NCBI RefSeq assembly: GCF_000821305.1
Contig: NZ_CCXK01000015.1
Span: forward strand, 456,679 to 520,678
Direction of reading: 5' to 3'
DNA: 64,000 bases
Source of the DNA: Clostridium culturomicium
Lineage (GTDB): Bacteria > Bacillota > Clostridia > Clostridiales > Clostridiaceae
The notes under the pieces were generated by a model. It was given only the letters and a program-made list of their open reading frames with translations, was not told where the DNA came from and ran no database searches. Positions 17,782-26,370 of the stretch are shown here, one piece after another; within the stretch, counting starts at the first letter, position 1; each line of letters opens with the position of its first letter. Both the position numbers and the translations under genes were made by a program.

Positions 17782-19212
17782 ATGGAAAATAACACTTTAA
17801 AAGTCCTTGGAACATTAGCTGCCGGTGCTGCCATAGCTGCTTCTGTTCAAACTGTCGCACTAGCAGACCCAGGTGATAGCTCTACCCTGACATCTCGTTC
17901 TGCTACCACTGGTACTGTAACTGCAGATGTTCTAAATGTTAGAGCAAATCCTAATACTTCTAGCAGTATTATTGGAACTTTGAAACAAAATACAAAGGTA
18001 TCTATAATCGAAATGAGTAGTGGCTGGTATAAAGTAAGCTATAATAATTCAACAGGCTGGATATCTAGCGATTACGTTAAACTTGATTCAGCTGGAGCTG
18101 TAACTTCTACTGGAACTGTTAATGCTGATGCTCTAAACGTTAGAGCTGGTGCTAGTACAAGTAATAAAATAATTGGTTCACTTTACAGCGGTGCTAAAGT
18201 AGAAATTCTTTCTACATCAAATGGATGGCATCAAATTAAATTTAATGGTGGGACAGGCTATGTAAGTGCTGATTACATCACTACTAGTTCTACATCAACT
18301 CCTACTCCTCCACCATCAGATTCTGGTTCCTCAAACAATGGTTCTACTGTAATAAATACAGGAACTGTAAATGCTGATGTACTAAATGTCCGTTCTGGTG
18401 CTAGTACAAGCAATAGCATTGTTGGTACTTTAAGATCTGGGGCAAAGGTGGAAATAACTGAAACTTCTAACGGTTGGCATAAAATTAAATATAATAATAC
18501 ATACGGCTACGTAAGTGCAGATTATATTAAAATAAATTCTAGTTCAAATGAAACTCCTGCTCCTGACCAACCATCTCATGACGTAAATGGTAAGGTTGCT
18601 ATTGTTACTGCAGATGCTTTAAATGTACGTTCAGGTGCTGGAACTAATTATTCTATAATATCAACTGCTAGATATGGAAGTAGACTTCCGATAATTTCTT
18701 ATACTTCTGGATGGTATAAAGTACAGGTAGGTTCAACTACTGGATATGTAAGCGAAGGTTACGTAACTGTAGCTAATGAAGGTGATTCTACAAATCCTCT
18801 TGTAAGAGAAACACCTCTTGTTGAAAGCATATATACCGGTGCTAACGTTGTTGCTGAAACTGAAAAATATCTAGGAGTTCCATACCTATGGGGTGGGTTT
18901 ACTCCAGTTGGTTTTGATTGCTCTGGTTTAGTTCAGTATGTATATAAGCAATTGGGCATAACCCTTGAGAGAACAACTTACTATCAAGTACACCAAGGTA
19001 AAACTGTTAATAGAAACGATTTAAGGCCTGGTGACTTAATATTCTTCACAACTAATGAGTCTGATCCTAATGATATTTCTCACGTTGGAATATATAAAGG
19101 CAATGATTTATTCATCCATGCACCAAAGCCTGGTGATGTTGTAAGAATTTCAAATCTTAACTCAGCATACTATAGTAACGCATACTATGTTGCCAAAAGA
19201 ATAATTAAATAA
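17782..19212 (+). CDS. Secreted SH3b-repeat NlpC/P60 cell-wall endopeptidase
   Basis: A 476-residue secreted hydrolase. A signal peptide (about 1-29, ending TVALA before DPGD) is followed by four bacterial SH3 repeats (each with DVLNVRANPNT- or DALNVRAGAST-like motifs, roughly residues 42-330) separated by Ser/Thr/Pro linkers. A C-terminal NlpC/P60 domain carries the catalytic Cys in FDCSGLVQYVY and His in ISHVGIYKG. It cleaves peptidoglycan stem peptides; the SH3b repeats bind the wall. An in-frame TTG at 17770 directly abuts the AAAGG site, so I prefer the ATG at 17782. I saw no ydaO-type c-di-AMP riboswitch upstream. Confidence 0.9.
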   Translation: MENNTLKVLGTLAAGAAIAASVQTVALADPGDSSTLTSRSATTGTVTADVLNVRANPNTSSSIIGTLKQNTKVSIIEMSSGWYKVSYNNSTGWISSDYVKLDSAGAVTSTGTVNADALNVRAGASTSNKIIGSLYSGAKVEILSTSNGWHQIKFNGGTGYVSADYITTSSTSTPTPPPSDSGSSNNGSTVINTGTVNADVLNVRSGASTSNSIVGTLRSGAKVEITETSNGWHKIKYNNTYGYVSADYIKINSSSNETPAPDQPSHDVNGKVAIVTADALNVRSGAGTNYSIISTARYGSRLPIISYTSGWYKVQVGSTTGYVSEGYVTVANEGDSTNPLVRETPLVESIYTGANVVAETEKYLGVPYLWGGFTPVGFDCSGLVQYVYKQLGITLERTTYYQVHQGKTVNRNDLRPGDLIFFTTNESDPNDISHVGIYKGNDLFIHAPKPGDVVRISNLNSAYYSNAYYVAKRIIK

Positions 19213-19280
19213 TATAGTATAAAAATCTTCTTATTGAGAAAACTATAACTGTTATCTAGATTAGATAATGGTCAAATATT

Positions 19281-19415
19281 TTGAAAGGAGATTCCGCTAA
19301 TCCTTCGCTTTTGAAGGTTATAACCCTAGAGTACGAGACCAACAGGAGTAGCATCGCAAAACTGAGTATGTTGAAGAGGGTAGCTAGTGTTTTTTTAGCT
19401 ATAGCGGAGATTTAT
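19281..19415 (+). promoter_or_regulatory. Cold-shock gene 5' leader with potential anti-Shine-Dalgarno pairing
   Basis: A long untranslated leader precedes the csp start. Its 5' element TTCCGCTA (19292-19299) can pair over eight bases (one G-U) with TAGCGGAG (19402-19409), which contains the Shine-Dalgarno region of the csp gene. The intervening sequence includes further hairpins. This resembles the temperature-switching leaders of cspA-type mRNAs, but the switch itself is inference. Confidence 0.5.
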
Positions 19416-19616
19416 ATGGAAGTAGGTACAGTTAAATGGTTTAATAGCGAGAAAGGGTTTGGATTTTTGTCTGTAGAAGGTCGTGAAGATGTATTTATAC
19501 ACTTCTCTGCCATTCAAGGTGATGGATACAAAACTCTTGAAGAAGGACAAAAAGTTCAATTTGAAATAGTAGATGGTGACAGAGGTCCTCAAGCATCAAA
19601 CGTTACAAAACTATAA
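19416..19616 (+). CDS. Cold shock protein (CspA/CspB family)
   Basis: A 66-residue OB-fold nucleic-acid chaperone. It has both RNP motifs, KGFGFL (about 14-19) and VFIHF (about 28-32), and the opening GTVKWFNSEKGFGF typical of the family. The open frame continues 45 codons upstream, but family length, the MEVGTVKWF start and the GCGGAG ribosome site fix the ATG at 19416; the upstream part is untranslated leader. It acts in the cytoplasm by melting RNA secondary structure, notably on cold shock. A perfect terminator follows, so it is a single-gene transcript. Confidence 0.95.
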   Translation: MEVGTVKWFNSEKGFGFLSVEGREDVFIHFSAIQGDGYKTLEEGQKVQFEIVDGDRGPQASNVTKL

Positions 19617-19635
19617 ATAGTATTATCTATCCATT

Positions 19636-19674
19636 AAGGCAGAAATAAATTATAAAATTTATTTCTGCCTTTTA
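19636..19674 (+). terminator. Rho-independent terminator after csp gene
   Basis: Sixteen-base perfect arms AAGGCAGAAATAAATT and AATTTATTTCTGCCTT with a 4-base loop and a T-run. Confidence 0.9.
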
Positions 19675-19758
19675 TTATTAAATAAACCCTTTTATTGAAT
19701 ATTTATAGAATAATATTAAATACTAATAATATTCTATTTCTAACAAAGGAGTTTTAAT

Positions 19759-19932
19759 ATGATTGGAAAAATTAAAGAAATACTGGAATCTAGTGTTACC
19801 ATCGAATTTAAAGATGGCACAACAAAATCTGTTCCATTCTCAGTTTTGCCTAATGACATAACTATTGATAATCTTGTAAGCATAACAACCATTGAATCTA
19901 CACCTAATGAAAAATATATAGACTACTTTTAA
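19759..19932 (+). CDS. Small uncharacterised protein (57 residues)
   Basis: A short gene starting with ATG after AAAGGAG at ideal spacing and ending in TAA. The product begins MIGKIKEILESSVTIEFKDG and looks like a small beta-rich domain with no Cys, no signal peptide and no membrane segment; it ends in NEKYIDYF. It lies between the csp terminator and the thiT promoter. I do not recognise the family. The good ribosome site and amphipathic strand pattern argue that it is real. Confidence 0.6.
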   Translation: MIGKIKEILESSVTIEFKDGTTKSVPFSVLPNDITIDNLVSITTIESTPNEKYIDYF

Positions 19933-19939
19933 CTCAACA

Positions 19940-19968
19940 TTGAAACTTTTATGTAAATATGTTAAAAT
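19940..19968 (+). promoter_or_regulatory. Promoter of the TPP riboswitch-thiT transcript
   Basis: A -35 TTGAAA (19940-19945), 17-base spacer and -10 TAAAAT (19963-19968), ending about 25 bases before the riboswitch. Confidence 0.6.
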
Positions 19969-19989
19969 ATTGTTGAAGATAAAATATAG

Positions 19990-20129
19990 TGCTAGGGGTG
20001 CCATAGGCTGAGAAATGAATTTTCATTAACCCTTTACCTGACCTAGATAATGCTAGCGTAGGGAAGCGATTAATAACCGCAAGTTAATACTTAGTTATTT
20101 AACCGTGTTCTTTATGAGCACGGTTTTTT
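19990..20129 (+). promoter_or_regulatory. TPP riboswitch with terminator (thiT leader)
   Basis: The THI-box is clear: TAGGGGTGCC, GGCTGAGA, an extended P3 hairpin, ACCCTTTACCTGACCTAGAT, AATGCTAGCGTAGGGAAGC. It is followed by terminator arms AACCGTGTTC and GAGCACGGTT (20101-20125) with a run of T. Bound thiamine pyrophosphate should promote termination and switch off the downstream thiamine transporter. Confidence 0.96.
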
Positions 20130-20166
20130 TACTAGTCCTTAGCACAAATTTAAAGGAGGACTTCTC

Positions 20167-20829
20167 ATGAAATTTTTAAGTGGAATTTTAGAAAACATCC
20201 AAGGCATCATGTCCAGTTGGACAAGTATCGCAACCTTAGTAGGTATACTAATTTTATATTGTGTATTTATTAAAGTAAAAAAAATCAATTTTTCATCAAG
20301 ACTTATTAGTCACATAGCTCTAGCCGTAGCAATGTCAGTAATCTTAAGCTTTATTAAGCTATTTCAACTTCCCTTTGGTGGTAGTGCTAACTTAGCTGCA
20401 ATGCTTCCGATAATTTTAATTTCCTTAATCTATGGACCGATAATTGGAATATTTACTGGCTTTGTTTATAGTGTACTAAACTTTGTCATAGGACCTGCTT
20501 ATATACTGCATCCTATTCAAGTTTTATTTGACTACACTCTTCCCTTCATGGCTATAGGACTTTCTGGCTTCTTCAAGAAGAATAAGTTTTTAGCAATTGG
20601 TGCTGGCTTCCTCGTAATGTTTATCTTTAACTATATTGCTGGAGTTATTTTCTGGGGCAGCTATGCAGCTGATTATAATATGACACCGCTTATTTACTCT
20701 CTTGTGTACAATGGAAGCTATAACTTACTAAACTGTGCTATTTGTATGGGAATATGCTCTGTAATTGATGTAAATAGATTAACTAAGCACTTAGTACCAC
20801 CTAGAGCTGAAAAATCTATGAATACTTAA
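20167..20829 (+). CDS. thiT: Thiamine ECF transporter S component (ThiT)
   Basis: A 220-residue membrane protein with about six transmembrane helices. The stretch LPFGGSANLAAMLPIILISL and the YNGSYNLL segment near the C-terminus match the thiamine-binding ThiT family, and the N-terminal extra helix is usual. It binds thiamine outside and delivers it through a shared ECF module encoded elsewhere. Control by the TPP riboswitch just upstream independently supports thiamine as substrate. AAAGGAGG precedes the ATG. It is monocistronic, with a terminator hairpin at 20853-20884. Confidence 0.93.
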   Translation: MKFLSGILENIQGIMSSWTSIATLVGILILYCVFIKVKKINFSSRLISHIALAVAMSVILSFIKLFQLPFGGSANLAAMLPIILISLIYGPIIGIFTGFVYSVLNFVIGPAYILHPIQVLFDYTLPFMAIGLSGFFKKNKFLAIGAGFLVMFIFNYIAGVIFWGSYAADYNMTPLIYSLVYNGSYNLLNCAICMGICSVIDVNRLTKHLVPPRAEKSMNT

Positions 20830-20852
20830 TAAAAATTATATTAAATATAAAT

Positions 20853-20884
20853 AAGCCGCAAAGAATAACTTTCTCTGCGGCTTT
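20853..20884. terminator. Terminator between thiT and convergent lipoprotein gene
   Basis: Arms AAGCCGCA and TGCGGCTT with an inner AAAG/CTTT pairing; serves the plus strand and possibly the convergent minus-strand gene. Confidence 0.7.
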
Positions 20885-20894
20885 GTATATTATG

Positions 20895-21698
20895 TTAAAA
20901 CTCTTCTGGTTTAGTATCTGTAGCTTTTATACTCCACTGACCATCACTATATATACAATTTATATAATACTCTACACTAGTTCCATCTGTCTTATTTTCA
21001 AAGGTGACAACAGCTTTATACTTTTTACTTGTAAAACCTTTTGTTCTAACCTTTGCAATAACCTCAGCATCTGGATTATCTTCTTCACTATTAATATAAC
21101 TAATTTCCTCTTTCTTTAGAAGCTTTTTAAAGTTCTCAATATCTGTAGAAATCTGGAATCTTGATATTTCTATATCATTTATTATATCAACACCAATTTT
21201 TTGTTTAGTCTTAGTATCATCTTTATACTGACTTAAACAATTTATTATTGAATTGTAGTACACACTTTCAAAATCAATTGGTTTTCTAATGTTAGTGAAG
21301 TTTCTAATGATATCAGTGTCTAATCTCTTAGATACAATATAATAACTATCTCCATCATATAAATTAGCTCCATCTGTTTTATCTAAGCCTGCAACATAAT
21401 TAAATGTTTTAACTTCTGTTGGACTCTCATATATCTCTAAAATATAATCTGGTTCTAGCTCTGATTTGGTTTCAACAACTGTAGAACTAGATAGTATTTC
21501 ATATATATCATTAATAAGGTTTGTATCCGTAACTGAAAACTTATATTTCTTATCTCTTGTACTTTGAATAGTTACCTGCATAATATTTCTTTGCTTCATA
21601 TACTCAAAATCCTCATTACCACCTACACTACAGGCAGAAAGAATCATCATAGCTGACATTAACATTATTATAGCTAAAGATTTCCTAAATTTCCTCAC
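20895..21698 (-). CDS. Uncharacterised lipoprotein
   Basis: A protein of about 267 residues with an N-terminal lipoprotein signal: basic residues RKFRKS, a hydrophobic stretch, then the lipobox ILSAC, so it should be anchored outside the membrane by its Cys. I chose a GTG start at 21698, preceded by GGAGG, because the longer frame to 21800 overlaps the gene upstream and would bury the signal. The mature part is a charged alpha/beta protein; the last 50 residues (KYKAVVTFENKTDGTSVEYYINC) look like a DUF4878- or NTF2-like outer domain, but I am not sure. It may be co-transcribed with the membrane protein at 21790-22371. Confidence 0.7.
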   Translation of the reverse strand: MRKFRKSLAIIMLMSAMMILSACSVGGNEDFEYMKQRNIMQVTIQSTRDKKYKFSVTDTNLINDIYEILSSSTVVETKSELEPDYILEIYESPTEVKTFNYVAGLDKTDGANLYDGDSYYIVSKRLDTDIIRNFTNIRKPIDFESVYYNSIINCLSQYKDDTKTKQKIGVDIINDIEISRFQISTDIENFKKLLKKEEISYINSEEDNPDAEVIAKVRTKGFTSKKYKAVVTFENKTDGTSVEYYINCIYSDGQWSIKATDTKPEEF

Positions 21699-21789
21699 AA
21701 CTTTCCTCCATCTTGAAAACACCCTCAAGCATTTCTCAGTTTTCTTATGTTTATTATAATATTTGTTCCCAATGAAAGCAAATGTAACA

Positions 21790-22371
21790 CTAATTATCAA
21801 AAGAAAAAGTCTTTACTATGTTTTCAAATACTACATTAGTATTTTCTCTGGATTTTTCATCACTAATAATAAAGGTTACCTTAACCATATTGTCTTCATA
21901 AGGCACATAATATTCATATGCATGCTTAACACTATTATTAGTAAACTTTATATCATACTCTACAGTTTCAACATTCATTTTATTAATTCTTAATGTATCC
22001 CTGTCATATTTATTTATTCCCATGTCTTTAATCCCTGCAAGGCATTGTTCCATTGCTTCTTCAACACCATTGGTTCCACTCACAACCTCTATTGAACCAT
22101 AAATATTTGTATCTTCTGACATAAATTCATTTTTATAGACTTCACTGCTGTTTATGCTTACTTTTTCTGCGCATATCCAATCTATAGGAAGCTTGTATTT
22201 TATTTCCCCCTCTAAAACTTCATAATCTTTAAAGCTAACCATATTATTTTGAGTCAAAGTTGCCACCTTTAAGCTTTCCTCAAAATGTTTTCCGAATCCT
22301 ATAATCACTATCATTAATCCTACTAGAATCAAAGCTAGTCCTATTTTTTTTCCCCCATTATCTACGTACAT
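21790..22371 (-). CDS. Uncharacterised single-pass membrane protein
   Basis: A 193-residue protein with one transmembrane helix near the N-terminus (IGLALILVGLMIVIIGFG) and a 150-residue outer domain containing FKDYEVLEGEIKYKLPIDW and a C-terminal VVFENIVKTFSF. The layout resembles PsbP/MOG1-like exported domains of Firmicutes, a resemblance of pattern only. AGGAGGGG precedes the ATG. It is first of a minus-strand pair with the lipoprotein gene 91 bases downstream. Two extracytoplasmic proteins together suggest a joint envelope role, not identified. Confidence 0.65.
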   Translation of the reverse strand: MYVDNGGKKIGLALILVGLMIVIIGFGKHFEESLKVATLTQNNMVSFKDYEVLEGEIKYKLPIDWICAEKVSINSSEVYKNEFMSEDTNIYGSIEVVSGTNGVEEAMEQCLAGIKDMGINKYDRDTLRINKMNVETVEYDIKFTNNSVKHAYEYYVPYEDNMVKVTFIISDEKSRENTNVVFENIVKTFSFDN

Positions 22372-22424
22372 CCTTTGTCCCCCTCCTTTTACTATATATT
22401 ATGTACTACATTCAAAAAATAGAA

Positions 22425-22450
22425 TAAACTCCCTTAAAAATAGGAGTTTA
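22425..22450 (-). terminator. Hairpin after the 407-residue gene
   Basis: Arms TAAACTCC and GGAGTTTA around an A-rich loop; modest U-tract in the minus direction, after the gene that ends at 22476. Confidence 0.45.
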
Positions 22451-22475
22451 CTCTGCTTATATACATACCATATAC

Positions 22476-23699
22476 TTATTTTGATGTTTTCACAGGTACA
22501 ACCACTGAATTTTTCTTTACATCATAGTACATCAACCAATGACCTTTTTCACTATTTTCAGGATCACTCATAAATGTTACAAATCCAGTCTTACCTTCAT
22601 ATGGCTGATCTATTAACGCTCTTGTCCCAGGTATTGCATAAATTATATATTTAAGCACACCCTCATCATCACACTTATATCCAATCATAAAATGTTTATA
22701 CTTTGCTATATATGGGTAGTAACAAATCATTGGATAAAATATAACTGAATACTTGTTATAATCATTTTCACAATACATTGCATCTAAATTTTCCACATGT
22801 GCCTTATACCATGTGCAATTTTTAATGCTATCCTTTCTTCCAACCTTCTCTAGTCCCCTTATAACATTCTTAAAGAATTCTCCCATTGGCCCAACTGGAT
22901 ATTCATCCTTATCATTATGGTCATGATGTTCATGTTCGTCATCACATTGCCTTGAATTGTGCTTTTTTCTATACTCTTTTAATCTTTCAATTTGCTCTTC
23001 ATACTCATCAAAGTCTTGAGCTGCACCTTCTACTATTGGTTCATCTTCTACGTTGCTTGTTTCTTCAATTTTAGCAACCTCATTTGAATCTTCATCTTCT
23101 GGTTCCTTTCTATAGCGGCTATCTTCTATTGTATCTTTTTTCTTTTCTTCAACTACTGTAGCTTCCTTCTTAACTTCTTTTTCAGATATTTCTTCTGAAG
23201 GCACTTCAATAATTGTAGTTGTTTTTGTTGTTTTCATAGTTGTTGTTTTTGTAACTTTTGCGCCACTCTTTGCAATAGGATATGTAGCCCAATTCTTTAA
23301 CTCCTCACCACAAATGAAACCAACCATTACAGGATTGATTCTGGTTCCATTAATTTTACAGATTCCAGCTCCTTGAACTTTGTCCATGCTAATATTAGTA
23401 TTTGCAATATTGCTAGCCTCATGCTCACTGCTAACATCAGCTTTTCCACCTTCATCTATATTAATCTGTCCAAGATTTATAAGTTCTCTAGTGCCACCAA
23501 TCCCTTGGGCTATCAAAACCATATAGTATGGTCCATTTTGCTTTTTAATATCTTGAACATAAAAAGACGTCTTAGCCCTATCATTTCTCATTTCAAGCTT
23601 TGCATAGCCTGATGGGGTTTTATTTATATCCACTCCATACCCCTTTTGATCTTCTTGCAATATGATAAAAAATCTATTATAGCTTTTTTTAGACGGCAT
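22476..23699 (-). CDS. Clostridial protein of unknown function, three-part layout
   Basis: A 407-residue cytoplasmic protein without signal peptide. Residues 1-145 form a compact domain (RFFIILQEDQKGYGVD, FYVQDIKKQNGPYYMVLIAQ); residues 150-265 are low-complexity and Lys/Glu/Thr-rich, ending in a His/Asp cluster (CDDEHEHHDHNDKDEY); the last 130 residues form an aromatic-rich domain (VIFYPMICYYPYIAKYKHF, KGHWLMYYDVKKNSVVVPVK). I recall this architecture as common in Clostridium but cannot name a function. GGAGGT precedes the ATG. It follows rsmA on the same strand, with a terminator between. Confidence 0.7.
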   Translation of the reverse strand: MPSKKSYNRFFIILQEDQKGYGVDINKTPSGYAKLEMRNDRAKTSFYVQDIKKQNGPYYMVLIAQGIGGTRELINLGQINIDEGGKADVSSEHEASNIANTNISMDKVQGAGICKINGTRINPVMVGFICGEELKNWATYPIAKSGAKVTKTTTMKTTKTTTIIEVPSEEISEKEVKKEATVVEEKKKDTIEDSRYRKEPEDEDSNEVAKIEETSNVEDEPIVEGAAQDFDEYEEQIERLKEYRKKHNSRQCDDEHEHHDHNDKDEYPVGPMGEFFKNVIRGLEKVGRKDSIKNCTWYKAHVENLDAMYCENDYNKYSVIFYPMICYYPYIAKYKHFMIGYKCDDEGVLKYIIYAIPGTRALIDQPYEGKTGFVTFMSDPENSEKGHWLMYYDVKKNSVVVPVKTSK

Positions 23700-23761
23700 A
23701 CTATTACCTCCATTTTTATTTATACAATATATATATGAGGCATATAAATAAAAAATGATAA

Positions 23762-23793
23762 AAAACTCCTTTTACAATAGTAAAAGGAGTTTT
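23762..23793 (-). terminator. Rho-independent terminator after rsmA
   Basis: Perfect 14-base arms AAAACTCCTTTTAC and GTAAAAGGAGTTTT around AATA, with T-rich sequence on both sides; ends the rnmV-rsmA transcript. Confidence 0.88.
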
Positions 23794-23802
23794 AATAAAA
23801 AT

Positions 23803-24645
23803 TTATTTAGATTTCACATTCTTAATTGCATTTGCCAAATTAGCAAATTCTTGTATAGTTAAAGTTTCACCTCTTCTTGTTGGCTCGATACCTGCATCTG
23901 CAAAAGCTTTCTCTTGCAAGTCTTTTTCTAAACCTAAACTCTTCGTACTATTCCATAAAGTTTTTCTTCTCATATTAAATGACTGTTTAACTATATTAAA
24001 GAATAATTTTTTATCCTCAACTTCAACCCTTGGCTTATCTAACTTATCTAATCTTATAACAATAGAATCAACCTTTGGTGAAGGTATAAAGCAGCTTGGT
24101 GGAACTAATCTTATTATCTTTGTATCACAATAATACTTACAAAGCAGAGTAAATGCACCATACTCTTTTGTACATGGTTCCCCATTTATTCTTTCCGCAA
24201 CTTCTTTTTGTATCATTATGGTGATAGATTTTATGTTTAATTCTTCGTTTAATAAATTAGCTATAATTGGTGTTGTTACATAGTATGGCAGATTAGCAAC
24301 AACTTTAACATTTTTCTCATCCCCAATAAGCTCTTTATAATCAACCTTTAAGGCATCCTTATGAATTAAGTTGAAGTTATCATAACTTGAAAGCTCAGCT
24401 TCTAATATTGGTATAAGCTTTGAATCAAGCTCAATACTTGTAACCTTTCTTGCCCTTTGAATTAACTCCTTAGTTAAAGTCCCTACACCTGGTCCAATCT
24501 CTATAACATAATCATCCTTAGATATTTCTGCACCATTAACTATATCATCTAAAACTGTCTCATCAGTTAAAAAGTTTTGTCCTAAACTCTTCGTAAACCT
24601 AAAATTATACTTTTCAACCAAATCTCTTGTATCTAATCTGCTCAT
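23803..24645 (-). CDS. rsmA: 16S rRNA A1518/A1519 dimethyltransferase
   Basis: A 280-residue KsgA-type enzyme that dimethylates two adjacent adenosines in the 3' hairpin of 16S rRNA, using S-adenosylmethionine. Motifs are FTKSLGQNFLTD (about 17-28), the SAM loop VIEIGPGVGTLTKEL, the catalytic NLPYYVTTPI and FIPSPKVDSIVI. The ATG lies one base beyond the rnmV stop, with GGAG inside the rnmV end, so the two are translationally close. The rnmV-rsmA pair is widely conserved in Firmicutes, linking 5S maturation with 16S modification. Confidence 0.96.
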   Translation of the reverse strand: MSRLDTRDLVEKYNFRFTKSLGQNFLTDETVLDDIVNGAEISKDDYVIEIGPGVGTLTKELIQRARKVTSIELDSKLIPILEAELSSYDNFNLIHKDALKVDYKELIGDEKNVKVVANLPYYVTTPIIANLLNEELNIKSITIMIQKEVAERINGEPCTKEYGAFTLLCKYYCDTKIIRLVPPSCFIPSPKVDSIVIRLDKLDKPRVEVEDKKLFFNIVKQSFNMRRKTLWNSTKSLGLEKDLQEKAFADAGIEPTRRGETLTIQEFANLANAIKNVKSK

Positions 24646-24646
24646 T

Positions 24647-25189
24647 CTATATCTCCTTATCTATCTTGTTCATTGCTTCAATGAATTCCTCTTTTGAAAT
24701 ACCATAATTATTTAATCTAGTTAGAAGTTGATTAGTATTACAATAACCGATTCCTAATTCTCTTCCGACTGCATCTCTTCTTTTTCTAGCATCCTTATCC
24801 GCTGTAAGCTTAAAGAAATGCATATCTTGTATAGTAAACTCAGTTCTCTTTTCTTTCAATTCACACTTAGCACCATTTAAAGCTTTTATTATTGTTTCTG
24901 GAGATGCATTTTCAACACCTATGTCATCCCCCTTACGCCCTTCACTTTGAGTTATATATGCATGTTTTATATCTGGAACTCTTTTAGAAATTATTCTTCT
25001 TATTTTTTCGCCGGCAAAGTCTGGGTCTGTTAATACAATCACACCCTGTCTCTTGTTTGCCTCTTTAATTTTATCAATTATCTTACTGTTTATTCCAAAC
25101 CCACTAACTGAAATTACTTCTGCATCAACAGCTCTCTTCACTGCTGTTACATCATCTCTTCCTTCAACAACTATTACTTCCTTAATCAT
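24647..25189 (-). CDS. rnmV: Ribonuclease M5 (5S rRNA maturase)
   Basis: A protein of about 180 residues with an N-terminal TOPRIM domain (VVEGRDDVTAVKRA with the catalytic Glu, then VLTDPDFAGEKIRR with the metal-binding Asp pair) and a C-terminal helical part (RREL-like GRELGIGYCNTNQLL). RNase M5 trims both ends of precursor 5S rRNA. I chose the ATG at 25189 because GGAGG lies five bases before it; the frame opens six codons earlier. It is followed immediately by rsmA and preceded by the YabE-like gene, as in Bacillus. Confidence 0.95.
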   Translation of the reverse strand: MIKEVIVVEGRDDVTAVKRAVDAEVISVSGFGINSKIIDKIKEANKRQGVIVLTDPDFAGEKIRRIISKRVPDIKHAYITQSEGRKGDDIGVENASPETIIKALNGAKCELKEKRTEFTIQDMHFFKLTADKDARKRRDAVGRELGIGYCNTNQLLTRLNNYGISKEEFIEAMNKIDKEI

Positions 25190-25325
25190 ATTATCCTCCG
25201 ATATCATCCTATATGTATATAGCTTACGCTTACGTAAATAATTTATATTATCATTTTTATTGTGATCAATCTATTGTAATTATATCATAGCCTCTTTAAA
25301 TTTATACAAAAATAATAGACAAATA

Positions 25326-25351
25326 AAAATAGGAGCATATGCTCCTATTTT
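25326..25351 (-). terminator. Palindromic terminator after the YabE-like gene
   Basis: A perfect palindrome with arms AAAATAGGAGCAT; the stop codon (TAG) of the YabE-like gene lies within the stem. Confidence 0.8.
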
Positions 25352-26370
25352 AAAATATATACATTAACCTGTCTTCTACCCCAACTAACACATTCCTCAT
25401 AGGTATTAAAGTATACATCAACTATATTTCCTTTAATTGCTCCACCTGTATCTGCGGCGATAGCTAGTCCATATCCTTCGATGTAAAGCTTAGTTCCTAA
25501 TGGAATAACTCTTGGGTCAACTGCTACTGTACTGTATCCATTTGGATCACGACTTACTGTAGCTCCTGTAGCTGTTATAGTACCTGAGTCTCCTCTATCT
25601 GCGGTATAAGCTGTAGATTCACAAGATAAAACGCTTGAATATGCGTATTCTACATTACTATCACCACGAGAAGGTCTTACAACCGCCATTGTACCTATTT
25701 CAACAACTTTATTTATAGGATTTTTGCTTACTGTTTCTTCAACAACTCTTCTTCTAACTTCTTTTCCATTTTCATACACAACCTCTGTTATGATTTTTCT
25801 TTCACCTTCAGATCCTTCTTGTACTACTTGTTCTATTCCTTGTTTAAGTTCAGAATTGTTTTTTGTTTCAGTGTCAAAAGCAATTGGTTGAAATTCTGTT
25901 ACAAGCTCTTTGTTTACCCTGGTAATTTCAATTGTCATTCCAGACTTTAAAGCTTGATCTACTGAAGGTTCTATCATGTCCTCTTCACCAACAGTGATAT
26001 TTTCCGCTGTTAGCATGTCCTTAATAGTTTTTTCAGCAGAAGTTATAGGCATAATATCTCCGTCTATAACTATTTCAACATTAACTGCTTTATCAATATA
26101 AATTATGTCACCATCGTTAATTTTGCTGTCTAATGCTACAGATATCTTATCCTTATCTGCAACTGTTATGCCGTTGTCTTTAAGAATATTTTTTAAATTT
26201 TTAGATAGCGTAGTTATTTCTACTGTCTGTCCATCAATTACAACATCTATAGTGTTCTTCAAACTATACATTGCTACTGTGGCACTTAATAGAATTAACA
26301 CAACAACGAACACCGTCTTTGGCCAAATTGAAGAAACATTCTTCAATTTATCTTTGAAATTGTTTATCAT
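25345..26370 (-). CDS. YabE-like secreted protein (DUF348-G5-3D domains)
   Basis: A 341-residue exported wall-active protein. Order: transmembrane/signal anchor (about 16-36), two DUF348 repeats (VVIDGQTVEITTLSKNLKNI, then IVIDGDIMPITSAEKTIKDM), a G5-type region around 170-235 (VQEGSEGERKIITEVVYENG), and a C-terminal 3D domain with the three Asp in AVDPRVIPLGTKLYI and IAADTGGAIKGNIVDVYF. It is related to the Bacillus YabE and to resuscitation-promoting factors, probably a lytic transglycosylase-like enzyme. GGGAGGT precedes the ATG. Its place between tatD and rnmV matches the Bacillus order. Confidence 0.9.
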   Translation of the reverse strand: MINNFKDKLKNVSSIWPKTVFVVVLILLSATVAMYSLKNTIDVVIDGQTVEITTLSKNLKNILKDNGITVADKDKISVALDSKINDGDIIYIDKAVNVEIVIDGDIMPITSAEKTIKDMLTAENITVGEEDMIEPSVDQALKSGMTIEITRVNKELVTEFQPIAFDTETKNNSELKQGIEQVVQEGSEGERKIITEVVYENGKEVRRRVVEETVSKNPINKVVEIGTMAVVRPSRGDSNVEYAYSSVLSCESTAYTADRGDSGTITATGATVSRDPNGYSTVAVDPRVIPLGTKLYIEGYGLAIAADTGGAIKGNIVDVYFNTYEECVSWGRRQVNVYILK

